Shown: piece after piece, positions 1-7,011 of the stretch
Position numbering within the stretch: the stretch's first letter is position 1
Layout of the letters: every line of letters starts with the position of its first letter
From: Actinotalea ferrariae CF5-4
GTDB taxonomy: Bacteria; Actinomycetota; Actinomycetes; Actinomycetales; Cellulomonadaceae
NCBI RefSeq assembly: GCF_000603945.1
Contig: NZ_AXCW01000023.1
Location: 1 to 35,879 of the forward strand
Reading direction: 5' to 3'
DNA: 35,879 nucleotides
Program-made: the position numbers and the translations under genes
The notes under the pieces: generated by a model
Seen by the model: only the letters and a program-made list of their open reading frames with translations
Databases searched by the model: none
What the model was told of the DNA's origin: nothing

Positions 1-1237
1 CCCGGCCGCGCCCGGCCGGGCGGGCCGGCGGGGCGACCGTGGTGGGAGGCGCCGGCCGCACGATCGCGGCGACGGCACCGACCAGCGCGTCCAGGCGCGG
101 GTCCCCGGGGGAGACGGCCACCGGCTTGACGTCGATCCGGGCGGCGCGGGTGAGGGCGCGGACGTCCTGACGCTGCTCGGGGAGCATCACCGTGACGACG
201 TCGCCGCCGGACCCGGCCCGGGCGGTGCGACCCGACCGGTGCAGGTACGCCTTGTGCTCGGCCGGGGGGTCCACGTGCACGACGAGCTCGATCTCGTCGA
301 CGTGGATGCCGCGGGCCGCGATGTCCGTGGCCACGAGGACACGCACGTCACCCCCGGAGAAGGCCTCGAGGTTGCGCTCGCGGGCGTTCTGGCTGAGGTT
401 GCCGTGCAGGTCGACGGCGGGGATGCCGGCCGTGGTCAGCTGCTTGGCGAGCTTCTTCGCCTGGTGCTTGGTCCGGGTGAACAGCACACGCCGGCCGCGA
501 CCGGACGCCAGGTGGTGCACGACGTCCCGCTTCGAGTCGGCGTCGGCGACCTCCAGCACGTGGTGCGTCATCTCGACCACCGGGGACTCGGCGGGGTCCA
601 CCGAGTGCTGCACCGGCTTGGTGAGGAAGCGCTGCACCAGCTGGTCGACGCCGTTGTCGAGCGTCGCCGAGAAGAGCAGCCGCTGACCCTGCTTCGGGGT
701 GCGGTCCATGATGCGGCGGACGCCCGGAAGGAAGCCCAGGTCGGCCATGTGGTCGGCCTCGTCCAGGACGGTCACCTCGACGGCGTCGAGCGAGAGCAGC
801 TTCTGGTTGAGGAGGTCCTCGAGGCGGCCCGGGCAGGCGACGAGGATGTCGACGCCGGCGTCGAGCGCCGTGACCTGCCGGTGCTGGGAGACGCCACCGA
901 AGATCGTCGTCGTCCGCAGCCCGAGGGACTGGGCCAGCGGGGCGACGACGGCCTCGATCTGGTTGGCCAGCTCGCGGGTCGGGCAGAGCACCAGGCCGCG
1001 CGGGCGGCGGGGCCGGCGGCGCTGGGCCACGTCGCCACCGGCGGCGAGCCGGGCGACGAGCGGCAGCGCGAACGCGAGGGTCTTGCCCGAGCCGGTCCGG
1101 CCGCGGCCGAGGACGTCGGCGCCGCGCAGCGAGTCGGGCAGGGTGGCGACCTGGATGGGGAACGGGCTGGTGATGCCCTGCTCCGCGAGGACGCGGACGG
1201 CAGGGGAGGGCAGGCCGAAGTCGGCGAAAGATGTCAC
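1..1237 (-). CDS. DEAD/DEAH-box RNA helicase (3' end beyond window)
   Basis: ATP-dependent RNA helicase of the DeaD/RhlE kind, expected to unwind structured RNA in the cytoplasm. Reading leftwards from a GTG at 1237, the protein opens MTSFADFGLPSP and shows the Q motif (FPIQ), Walker A (GRTGSGKT), motif Ia (PTRELA), the DEAD motif as DEAD in VLDEADHM, motif III (SAT), and the C-terminal RecA-domain motif HRSGRTARAG. Both RecA-like domains are therefore present. The frame stays open to base 1, in a Pro/Arg/Gly-rich stretch that looks like the start of the basic tail usual for this family; the stop is outside the window. The start is supported by GAGAGG seven bases upstream. It is transcribed divergently from the PASTA lipoprotein gene. 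Which helicase paralogue it is cannot be decided from the fragment. Confidence 0.93.
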   Translation of the reverse strand, partial: MTSFADFGLPSPAVRVLAEQGITSPFPIQVATLPDSLRGADVLGRGRTGSGKTLAFALPLVARLAAGGDVAQRRRPRRPRGLVLCPTRELANQIEAVVAPLAQSLGLRTTTIFGGVSQHRQVTALDAGVDILVACPGRLEDLLNQKLLSLDAVEVTVLDEADHMADLGFLPGVRRIMDRTPKQGQRLLFSATLDNGVDQLVQRFLTKPVQHSVDPAESPVVEMTHHVLEVADADSKRDVVHHLASGRGRRVLFTRTKHQAKKLAKQLTTAGIPAVDLHGNLSQNARERNLEAFSGGDVRVLVATDIAARGIHVDEIELVVHVDPPAEHKAYLHRSGRTARAGSGGDVVTVMLPEQRQDVRALTRAARIDVKPVAVSPGDPRLDALVGAVAAIVRPAPPTTVAPPARPAGRGR

Positions 1238-1574
1238 AGGTGGGCCTCTCGGGGCTCAGGGGTCGGGGTCCGCCGCCAGACAATCCGGGGGGATCTCCAC
1301 GACGCAGGGCGCGCAGTCGAGCGCAGCCACTGCGACCACTGTCCCACACATCCCACGAATGCACGAGATCCGCTCCCAGTGGCGCGCCCCGCCCGTCCGG
1401 CGCCCGCTCGGCGTCCCGCCGGCGGGCGTGTGACGTCGGTCTCGTCACCCCGAATACGCGTGGGAGCGTTCCCTCCTGCGGCGTACGGTGCCAGGAGTGC
1501 CCGACCGGCACAGGGCGACGGGACACACCGTGCCGCCCGAGGAACCACCGACCGCCCCAGGAGGGCTCCCACCG
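1238..1574. other. Divergent intergenic region, helicase / PASTA lipoprotein
   Basis: This stretch of 337 bases lies between two divergent genes. Short open frames cross it, but none has a recognisable product or good start. The only signals I can support are the TACGGT hexamer at 1484-1489, which would give the lipoprotein gene a leader of about 80 bases, and the AGGAGGG ribosome-binding site at 1558-1564. I saw no convincing promoter for the helicase gene, no RNA gene and no repeat. Confidence 0.5.
1484..1489 (+). promoter_or_regulatory. Candidate -10 element, PASTA lipoprotein
   Basis: TACGGT fits the actinobacterial TANNNT -10 pattern and would place transcription start near 1496, with an 80-base leader before the ATG at 1575. 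No clear -35 box is visible, so this rests on the hexamer and position only. Confidence 0.4.
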
Positions 1575-1955
1575 ATGAAGCGTTCTTCCGTGCGTCCGGC
1601 ACTCGCCGCGTTCGCCGCTGCCACCGTCCTCATGACCGCCGCCTGCTCCACGCCGGAGGAGCCCGCGGAGCCCGCCGCCACGGCGACCCAGGAGGAGACG
1701 GAGGCCGCCGACGACGCCGCCGAGCAGGAGGCCGAGTCCGGTCCCGTCGACGTGCCCGACGTCTCGGGCCTGATCCTCGGGACCGCGCAGGGCAACCTCA
1801 CGCTCGCCGGCCTCGAGACGGAGGTGGCCGACGAGGCCGGAGCCCCCGTCGAGGTCGAGGACCCGCTGGCCTACCTCGTCGTCTCCCAGGACCCGGCCGA
1901 CGGTCAGCTCGAGCGCGGCGAGACCGTCACCCTCACGGTGGCCCCGCGCGGCTGA
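1575..1955 (+). CDS. Secreted lipoprotein with one PASTA domain
   Basis: A 126-residue exported lipoprotein of unknown precise role. The N-terminus MKRSSVRPALAAFAAATVLM is a short basic signal peptide followed by the lipobox TAAC, with the lipidated cysteine at residue 24. Residues 25-58 are an acidic, Ala/Glu-rich linker. Residues 59-126 form one PASTA domain (VPDVSGL near its start, SQDPADG and GETVTLTV near its end), the fold that binds peptidoglycan fragments or beta-lactams in Ser/Thr kinases and penicillin-binding proteins. No kinase or transpeptidase domain is attached, so it probably sits on the outer membrane face as a wall-associated lipoprotein; that is inference. The ATG at 1575 is chosen because AGGAGGG ends ten bases before it; an in-frame upstream extension lacks signal-peptide character. 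A perfect hairpin follows the stop. Confidence 0.88.
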   Translation: MKRSSVRPALAAFAAATVLMTAACSTPEEPAEPAATATQEETEAADDAAEQEAESGPVDVPDVSGLILGTAQGNLTLAGLETEVADEAGAPVEVEDPLAYLVVSQDPADGQLERGETVTLTVAPRG

Positions 1956-1982
1956 CCCGCCGACGCCGCACGCCGTTCCCGC

Positions 1983-2017
1983 CGAGGAGCCAGGACCGTC
2001 GAGGTCCTGGCTCCTCG
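1983..2017. terminator. Bidirectional hairpin terminator
   Basis: A perfect 15-bp inverted repeat (arms 1983-1997 and 2003-2017, starting CGAGGAGCCAGG) with a 5-base loop lies between the convergent PASTA lipoprotein and fructosamine-kinase genes. There is no U-tract on either side, as is usual for high-G+C actinobacteria. Its position after both stop codons supports a terminator or transcript-end stabiliser serving both strands. Confidence 0.8.
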
Positions 2018-2055
2018 CGTATCCGGGCGTGACCGCCCATCGTGGCGCGGACGGG

Positions 2056-2826
2056 TCAGGCGTAGCGCCCGACGAGCCCCTCGAGCTGCTGCCGGTACCC
2101 ACCGCCGAAGAGCAGGGCGTGCATCCCCACCGGGTACACCTGGTGGAGCGCGAGCAGGTCCCGCCAGCCGTCCGGGAGCCGGTCGGCGGCGGCCTCCGCG
2201 TAGGCGTCGAGCACCCGGCCGAGGTGGGGCAGCCCGAAGAGCGCGAGCATGGCCAGGTCGGTGAGCGCGTGGCCGCCGTGCGCCGCGGGGTCCACCAGGA
2301 CGGCGCCCGCGGACGTCCAGACCACGTTGCCGGACCAGAGGTCCCCGTGGACCCGGGCGGGCGGCGCGTCGTCGTCGTGGTGACCCTGCTCCAGGCGCCG
2401 GGCGAGGCCTTCGAGGGAGGCGGCCAGCCGGTCCGGCAGCGCGTCCGCCGCGGCGAGCTGGTCCCGGACGGACCGGATCCGGCAGCGCGCATGGAAGGCG
2501 CCCCACGTCGGGTCCTCGGCCGCCGGCAGCGGGCGCGGGTCGGCGAGCGGACCGAAGAACCCGTCCGCGTCCCACCCCGGGGCCGGTGACCCGAAGGCCG
2601 GCGCCCCGGCGGAGTGCGTGATGGCGAGCCCCTGGCCGAAGGCTTCGGCGTCCTGGTGGGACGGGTCCCCCGGAACCAGACGCTCCAGCTCCAGCGCCGT
2701 GTCGGAGACGCCGCGGACCCGGACGACACGGGCACCGCCCGGGACGGCGAGCCACCGCAGGCCGGCCGCCTCGCAGGCGAAGAAGCCCGCCGGGGCGTCC
2801 CGGCGCTGCTTCACGAACGTCGTCAT
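2056..2826 (-). CDS. Fructosamine kinase family protein
   Basis: Small-molecule kinase of the fructosamine kinase / aminoglycoside phosphotransferase fold, 256 residues. Family members phosphorylate ketoamine adducts on glycated proteins or sugars, a repair step that lets them fall apart. Visible features are the N-terminal lobe (FVKQRRDAPAGFFACEAAGLRWLA, the lysine of FVKQ being the likely ATP-binding one), the catalytic loop VHGDLWSGNV (HGDxxxxN near residue 170) and the metal-binding VDPAAHGGHALTDLAML segment, all in the order expected for this family. The ATG at 2826 gives the conserved MTTFVKQR beginning; no strong ribosome-binding site precedes it. It is divergent from ald and ends at a shared hairpin. 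The substrate cannot be read from the sequence. Assignment to the family is firm; deglycase activity is inferred. Confidence 0.88.
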   Translation of the reverse strand: MTTFVKQRRDAPAGFFACEAAGLRWLAVPGGARVVRVRGVSDTALELERLVPGDPSHQDAEAFGQGLAITHSAGAPAFGSPAPGWDADGFFGPLADPRPLPAAEDPTWGAFHARCRIRSVRDQLAAADALPDRLAASLEGLARRLEQGHHDDDAPPARVHGDLWSGNVVWTSAGAVLVDPAAHGGHALTDLAMLALFGLPHLGRVLDAYAEAAADRLPDGWRDLLALHQVYPVGMHALLFGGGYRQQLEGLVGRYA

Positions 2827-2945
2827 CCGGTCAGTCGACCACGGACGCCGTGCGGGGGACCCCCACACTCGGATGCGTTCTCGGTGGCCAGAGGCGCCGC
2901 TTCGTGCAGATTTCGTCGTTCGTGGCCGGGAAAACTGCTGACTCC

Positions 2946-2951
2946 TACTGT
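2946..2951 (+). promoter_or_regulatory. Candidate -10 element, ald
   Basis: TACTGT fits TANNNT and lies in a locally AT-richer part of the 178-base gap between the divergent kinase gene and ald. It would give a leader of about 47 bases. In other actinobacteria ald is controlled by an Lrp-type regulator; I could not identify its operator here. Confidence 0.45.
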
Positions 2952-3004
2952 TGCGAGGGGCCGCGACGTGTCATTCTCGCACCAGGCGACCAAGGAGGCT
3001 CCCC

Positions 3005-4117
3005 ATGCAGATCGGCATCCCTGCCGAGGTGAAGAACCACGAGTACCGCGTGGCCATGACGCCCGCGGGCGTCCACACGCTCGTCGGCCACGGGCACGAG
3101 GTGCTCGTCCAGGCCGGTGCCGGCACAGGCTCAGGCATCACGGATGCCGAGTACGAGGGTGCCGGGGCGCGGATCGTGCCGACGGCTGCGGACGCGTGGG
3201 CGGCCGAGCTCGTGTGCAAGGTGAAGGAGCCGATCGAGTCCGAGTACGGCCACCTGCGCCGGGACCAGGTCCTCTTCACCTTCCTGCACCTCGCCGCGAG
3301 CCGGCCCTGCACGGAGGCCCTCCTCTCGGCCGGGACGACGTCCATCGCCTATGAGACGGTCGAGACGCCCGACGGCGGGCTCCCGCTCCTGGCTCCCATG
3401 AGCGAGGTCGCCGGGCGCCTGGCGACAGGGGTGGGCGCGTACCACCTGCTGAAGAGCGAGGGCGGCCGCGGGACGCTGCTCGGCGGGGTACCGGGCGTCG
3501 CGCCGGCCCGCGTCGTCGTCATCGGTGGCGGGGTGTCCGGCCGGCATGCCGCGGACATCGCGGTCGGCCTCCGCGCCGAGGTGACGATCCTGGACGTGAG
3601 CATGCCGCGCCTGCGTCAGCTCGACGTCGAGTACGGCGGTCGTGTCCGGACGATCGCGTCGAGCCCCTACGCCGTCGAGGAGGCCGTGCTCGACGCCGAC
3701 CTCGTCATCGGCGCCGTGCTCGTGCCGGGCCGGCGCACCCCGATGCTCGTGTCCAACGAGCTGGTGAGCCGGATGAAGCCCGGGTCGGTGCTCGTGGACA
3801 TCGCCGTGGACCAGGGCGGGTGCTTCGAGGACACGCGCCCGACGACGCACGCGGAGCCGACCTTCCGCGTGCACGACTCGATCTTCTACTGCGTCGCCAA
3901 CATGCCGGGCGTCGTCCCGGTGACCTCCACGCACGCGCTCACGGCGGTCACGCTCCCGTACGTCACGGCGCTGGCCGGCCACGGCTGGCGGGGTGCGCTC
4001 GCGGCCGACCCGGTGCTGGCCAAGGGCCTGACGACGCATGAGGGCGTCCTGCTGCACGCGGGGGTCGCCGAGGCGCACGGCATGGCGAGCCAGGCGCCGG
4101 AGGCCGTGCTGGTCTGA
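3005..4117 (+). CDS. ald: Alanine dehydrogenase
   Basis: NAD-dependent L-alanine dehydrogenase (alanine + NAD+ + water to pyruvate + ammonia + NADH), 370 residues, the usual family length. The N-terminus MQIGIPAEVKNHEYRVAMTP is diagnostic. Lys74 (in CKVKEP) and His95 (in FTFLHLA) match the known catalytic pair. The Rossmann segment VVVIGGGVSGRHAADIA lies near residue 175, and the VDIAVDQGGCFEDTRPTTH block carries the conserved aspartate. The ATG at 3005 is fixed by AAGGAGG at 2992-2998, one of the strongest ribosome-binding sites in the window. The gene stands alone and is followed six bases after its stop by a long hairpin, so it is probably monocistronic. It allows use of alanine as carbon and nitrogen source and NADH balancing under low oxygen in relatives. 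Confidence 0.97.
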   Translation: MQIGIPAEVKNHEYRVAMTPAGVHTLVGHGHEVLVQAGAGTGSGITDAEYEGAGARIVPTAADAWAAELVCKVKEPIESEYGHLRRDQVLFTFLHLAASRPCTEALLSAGTTSIAYETVETPDGGLPLLAPMSEVAGRLATGVGAYHLLKSEGGRGTLLGGVPGVAPARVVVIGGGVSGRHAADIAVGLRAEVTILDVSMPRLRQLDVEYGGRVRTIASSPYAVEEAVLDADLVIGAVLVPGRRTPMLVSNELVSRMKPGSVLVDIAVDQGGCFEDTRPTTHAEPTFRVHDSIFYCVANMPGVVPVTSTHALTAVTLPYVTALAGHGWRGALAADPVLAKGLTTHEGVLLHAGVAEAHGMASQAPEAVLV

Positions 4118-4123
4118 GAGCCC

Positions 4124-4176
4124 CGACGACGGCGCCGTGGCCCCCGGAAAAGCGGGCGGTCGCGGCGCCGTCGTCG
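4124..4176 (+). terminator. Hairpin terminator after ald
   Basis: A perfect 14-bp inverted repeat (4124-4137, starting CGACGACGGC, with 4163-4176) encloses a 25-base loop containing the only A-tract nearby. It begins six bases after the ald stop. The downstream arm ends three bases before the TAGGCT -10 hexamer of the next gene, so terminator and promoter are nested closely. Confidence 0.78.
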
Positions 4177-4179
4177 TCC

Positions 4180-4185
4180 TAGGCT
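4180..4185 (+). promoter_or_regulatory. -10 element, leaderless GNAT gene
   Basis: TAGGCT ends six bases before the ATG at 4192. This spacing puts transcription start at or next to the start codon, and no Shine-Dalgarno sequence is present, so the mRNA is probably leaderless. Confidence 0.65.
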
Positions 4186-4191
4186 GCGCGG

Positions 4192-4785
4192 ATGCACCCC
4201 GTGACCCTCGGCGACGACGTCGTCACGCTGTCCGTGCCCACCGTCGAGGACGTCGACGCCATCACCGCGATCTGCCAGGACCCCGAGATCCAGGAGTGGA
4301 CGACCGTCCCGAGCCCGTACCGGCGCGAGCACGCGGTGGGGTTCGTCGAGGACCTCGTCCGCAGCGGGTGGGAGGACGACCGGGAACGGAACTGGGCGGT
4401 GCGCGTCGACGGCCGGCTGGTCGGCATGGTGGGCCTGGGACGCAGGCCCCTGCGGTGCGCCGAGGTCGGCTTCTGGATGGCGCCCGACGCGCGTGGGCGC
4501 GGCCTGCTGGACCGCGCGCTGCGCCTCGTCCTGGACCACGCGTTCGACCCCGGGGGCATGGATCTGGAGCGGGTCGAGTGGAAGGCGTTCGCGGGCAACT
4601 GGCGGTCCTGGCGCGCCGTCTGGCGCCACGGCTTCCGCTTCGAGGGCGCCCTGCGCCGGGGCGGCGTGCACCGCGACGCACGCCGCGACGACTGGGTCGG
4701 AGGCCTCCTGCGCGATGACCCCAGGGAGCCCGTCCTGCCCTGGCCCGGCACGGTCGTCGACCCCCTGGGCACGCCGCCCGCCTGA
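4192..4785 (+). CDS. GNAT family N-acetyltransferase (RimJ/RimL-like)
   Basis: Acetyl-CoA-dependent N-acetyltransferase of 197 residues. The arrangement (strand-rich N-terminus VTLSVPTVEDVDAITAICQDPEI, central RVDGRLVGMVGL strand pair, acetyl-CoA loop region EVGFWMAPDARGRGLLDRALRL and the late NWRSWRAVWRHGFRFEGALR segment) is that of the RimJ/RimL subgroup, which acetylates ribosomal protein N-termini, polyamines or antibiotics. The substrate is unknown. The pyrophosphate loop RGRGLLDRA is close to the usual RGxG/A pattern. The ATG at 4192 is preceded by no ribosome-binding site but by TAGGCT at leaderless spacing. The stop codon lies within the first unit of a tandem repeat that supplies further in-frame stops. 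It has no obvious operon partner. Confidence 0.88.
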   Translation: MHPVTLGDDVVTLSVPTVEDVDAITAICQDPEIQEWTTVPSPYRREHAVGFVEDLVRSGWEDDRERNWAVRVDGRLVGMVGLGRRPLRCAEVGFWMAPDARGRGLLDRALRLVLDHAFDPGGMDLERVEWKAFAGNWRSWRAVWRHGFRFEGALRRGGVHRDARRDDWVGGLLRDDPREPVLPWPGTVVDPLGTPPA

Positions 4786-4830
4786 CGACCCGCCTGACGA
4801 CCCGCCTGACGACCCTGCCTGACGACCCTG
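4781..4830. repeat. Four tandem 12/13-bp repeats over a stop codon
   Basis: The unit CCTGACGACCCG occurs twice (4781-4792, 4793-4804), then as the 13-bp variant CCTGACGACCCTG twice (4805-4817, 4818-4830). The first unit holds the TGA of the acetyltransferase gene and the next two repeat that TGA in frame. It looks like slipped-strand expansion. Confidence 0.9.
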
Positions 4831-4882
4831 CCGGCGTCCCGACCGGACGCGCCGGCGGCCCGACCGCGAGAGGATCCACCCC

Positions 4883-6979
4883 ATGACCTCGACGACCTCG
4901 ACCGTCCCTCCGCTGGACCCGGCCAACCCCTTCGCCGCCCCGTCCGACCTGCCGTACGGCCTGCCGGACTTCGCCGCGATCCGCGACGAGCACTACCTGC
5001 CCGCGTTCGAGGCGGGCATGGCGGAGGAGCGTGCGGAGGTCGAGGCGATCGTCGCCAACCCCGAGCCGCCGACGGAGGAGAACCTCCTGCTGGAGCTCGA
5101 GCGCTCCGGCGCGCTGCTGGACCGCGTCGCGACCGTCTTCTTCAGCCGCACCAGCGCGGACACGACGGACGCGCTCGACGCGCTCGAGGAGGAGCTGGCT
5201 CCCCGCCTCGCCGAGCACCACGACGCCATCTACCTCGACCGGCGCCTCCACGACCGGCTCGAGGCGCTCCAGGCGCGGGTCGAGGCGGGGGAGGTCACCC
5301 TGCCCGACGACGCCGCGTGGCTCCTGCACACGCTGCGGCGGGACGTCCGCCGCGCCGGCGTCGCGCTCGACGACGACGCCAAGACGCGGCTGCGGGAGCT
5401 CAACGCCCGCATCACCTCCCTGGAGACCGCCTTCGGGCGGGAGCTCCTCGCCGACACCAACGCCTCCGCGGTGCTCGTCGAGGACGAGTCCGACCTCGAG
5501 GGCCTGCCCGAGGACGCGGTCGCGGCCGCCCGGCAGGCCGCCCAGGACCGGGGGCACGTCACCGGGTGGCTCGTCGAGCTCATGCTCTACAGCCAGCAGC
5601 CCGTGCTGGCCTCGCTGCGCCGCCGCGACGTCCGCCGCCGGATCCACGAGGCGTCCGTCGGGCGCGGGGCCCGGGGCGGCGAGCACGACACCCGGGCGAT
5701 CCTGCTGGAGCTCGCACGGCTGCGCGCCGAGCGGGCGCGCCTGCTCGGGTTCGATCACCACGCCGCGTACGTCGCCGACGACGCGACCGCCGGCACGACG
5801 GCGGCCGTCGACGCCATGCTGCACCGCCTCGCGCCGGCCGCCGCGGCGAACGCCCGCCGGGAGGCGGCGGACCTCGAGCGCGCCCTGCAGGTGGACGAGC
5901 CGGGCGCGACCCTCGAGCCGTGGGACTGGTCCTTCTACGCCGAGCGCGTGCGCCAGGAGCGCTACGCCCTGGACGACGCGCTGCTGCGTCCCTACCTCGA
6001 GCTGGACCGCGTCCTGCACGACGGCGTGTTCCACGCCGCGACGGAGCTGTACGGCCTCACCTTCACCCGCCGCAAGGACCTGGCCGGGTACCACCACGAG
6101 GTCCAGGTGTACGAGGTGCACGACGCGGACGGCACCGGCATCGGGCTGTTCCTCGCCGACTGGTACACCCGTGCCTCCAAGCGGGGCGGGGCCTGGATGA
6201 ACAACCTCGTGGACCAGAGCGGCCTGCTCGGGGACCTGCCGGTGGTGATGAACAACCTCAACATCCCCAAGCCGCCCGCGGACGAGCCCACCCTGCTCTC
6301 GTGGGACGAGGTCATCACGATGTTCCACGAGTTCGGCCACGCGCTGCACGGGCTGTTCTCGGCCGTGCGCCTGCCCTCGCAGTCCGGCACCGAGGTGCCG
6401 CGGGACTTCGTGGAGTACCCCTCGCAGGTCAACGAGATGTGGGCCTGGGAGCCGTCGGTGCTGCGCCGGTACGCCGTGCACCACGAGACCGGCGAGCCGA
6501 TGCCCGCCGAGTGGGTCGAGACGATGATCGCGTCGCGGCAGTTCAACGAGGGCTTCTCGACCACCGAGTACCTGGGCGCCGCCCTGCTGGACCAGGCGTG
6601 GCACCAGCTCCAGGCCGACGAGGTGCCCACGGACGTCGAGGACGTGACCGGGTTCGAGGCGCGGGCGCTGGAGGCGGCGGGGATCGCGGTGCACGCGGTG
6701 CCGCCGCGCTACCGCACGACGTACTTCAACCACGTCTTCGGCGGCGGCTACGCGGCGGCGTACTACTCCTACATCTGGTCCGAGGTCCTGGACGCGGACA
6801 CGGTCGAGTGGTTCGCGGAGAACGGCGGCCTGCGGCGGGAGAACGGCGACCGGTTCCGGCAGGCGCTGCTCTCCCGCGGTGGCTCCCTGGACGTCATGGA
6901 CACCTTCCGGGAGCTGCGTGGCCGCGACCCGCGGATCGAGCCCCTGCTCGCCCGCCGGGGTCTCGACGTCCCGTCCTGA
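4883..6979 (+). CDS. M3 family metallopeptidase (peptidyl-dipeptidase Dcp-like)
   Basis: Cytoplasmic zinc oligopeptidase of 698 residues, the usual size for the M3A family (Dcp, oligopeptidase A). It trims peptides released by larger proteases. The zinc motif HEFGH is at residues 482-486 and the third ligand is Glu511 in FVEYPSQVNE, 25 residues later as in the family. The N-terminus has the typical NPFAAPSDLPYGLPDFAAIRDEHYLPAFEAGM start of Dcp-like proteins, followed by a long helical region. Late motifs YFNHVFGGGYAAAYYSYIWSEVLDAD are also characteristic. There is no signal peptide. The ATG at 4883 has GAGAGGA 8-14 bases upstream. The M20 peptidase gene follows after 32 bases but has its own promoter. 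Dcp versus OpdA specificity cannot be settled by eye. Confidence 0.95.
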   Translation: MTSTTSTVPPLDPANPFAAPSDLPYGLPDFAAIRDEHYLPAFEAGMAEERAEVEAIVANPEPPTEENLLLELERSGALLDRVATVFFSRTSADTTDALDALEEELAPRLAEHHDAIYLDRRLHDRLEALQARVEAGEVTLPDDAAWLLHTLRRDVRRAGVALDDDAKTRLRELNARITSLETAFGRELLADTNASAVLVEDESDLEGLPEDAVAAARQAAQDRGHVTGWLVELMLYSQQPVLASLRRRDVRRRIHEASVGRGARGGEHDTRAILLELARLRAERARLLGFDHHAAYVADDATAGTTAAVDAMLHRLAPAAAANARREAADLERALQVDEPGATLEPWDWSFYAERVRQERYALDDALLRPYLELDRVLHDGVFHAATELYGLTFTRRKDLAGYHHEVQVYEVHDADGTGIGLFLADWYTRASKRGGAWMNNLVDQSGLLGDLPVVMNNLNIPKPPADEPTLLSWDEVITMFHEFGHALHGLFSAVRLPSQSGTEVPRDFVEYPSQVNEMWAWEPSVLRRYAVHHETGEPMPAEWVETMIASRQFNEGFSTTEYLGAALLDQAWHQLQADEVPTDVEDVTGFEARALEAAGIAVHAVPPRYRTTYFNHVFGGGYAAAYYSYIWSEVLDADTVEWFAENGGLRRENGDRFRQALLSRGGSLDVMDTFRELRGRDPRIEPLLARRGLDVPS

Positions 6980-6998
6980 GCCGGGGCCGTCCGGCGGG

Positions 6999-7004
6999 TA
7001 GCGT
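6999..7004 (+). promoter_or_regulatory. -10 element, leaderless M20 peptidase gene
   Basis: TAGCGT ends seven bases before the ATG at 7012 and no Shine-Dalgarno sequence is present, which is the leaderless arrangement. Confidence 0.6.
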
Positions 7005-7011
7005 GCCGCGC

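Noticed and set aside
4781-4830. CRISPR-like array
   Set aside because: The units are 12-13 bp, directly adjacent, with no spacers, and no cas gene is near. It is a short tandem repeat.
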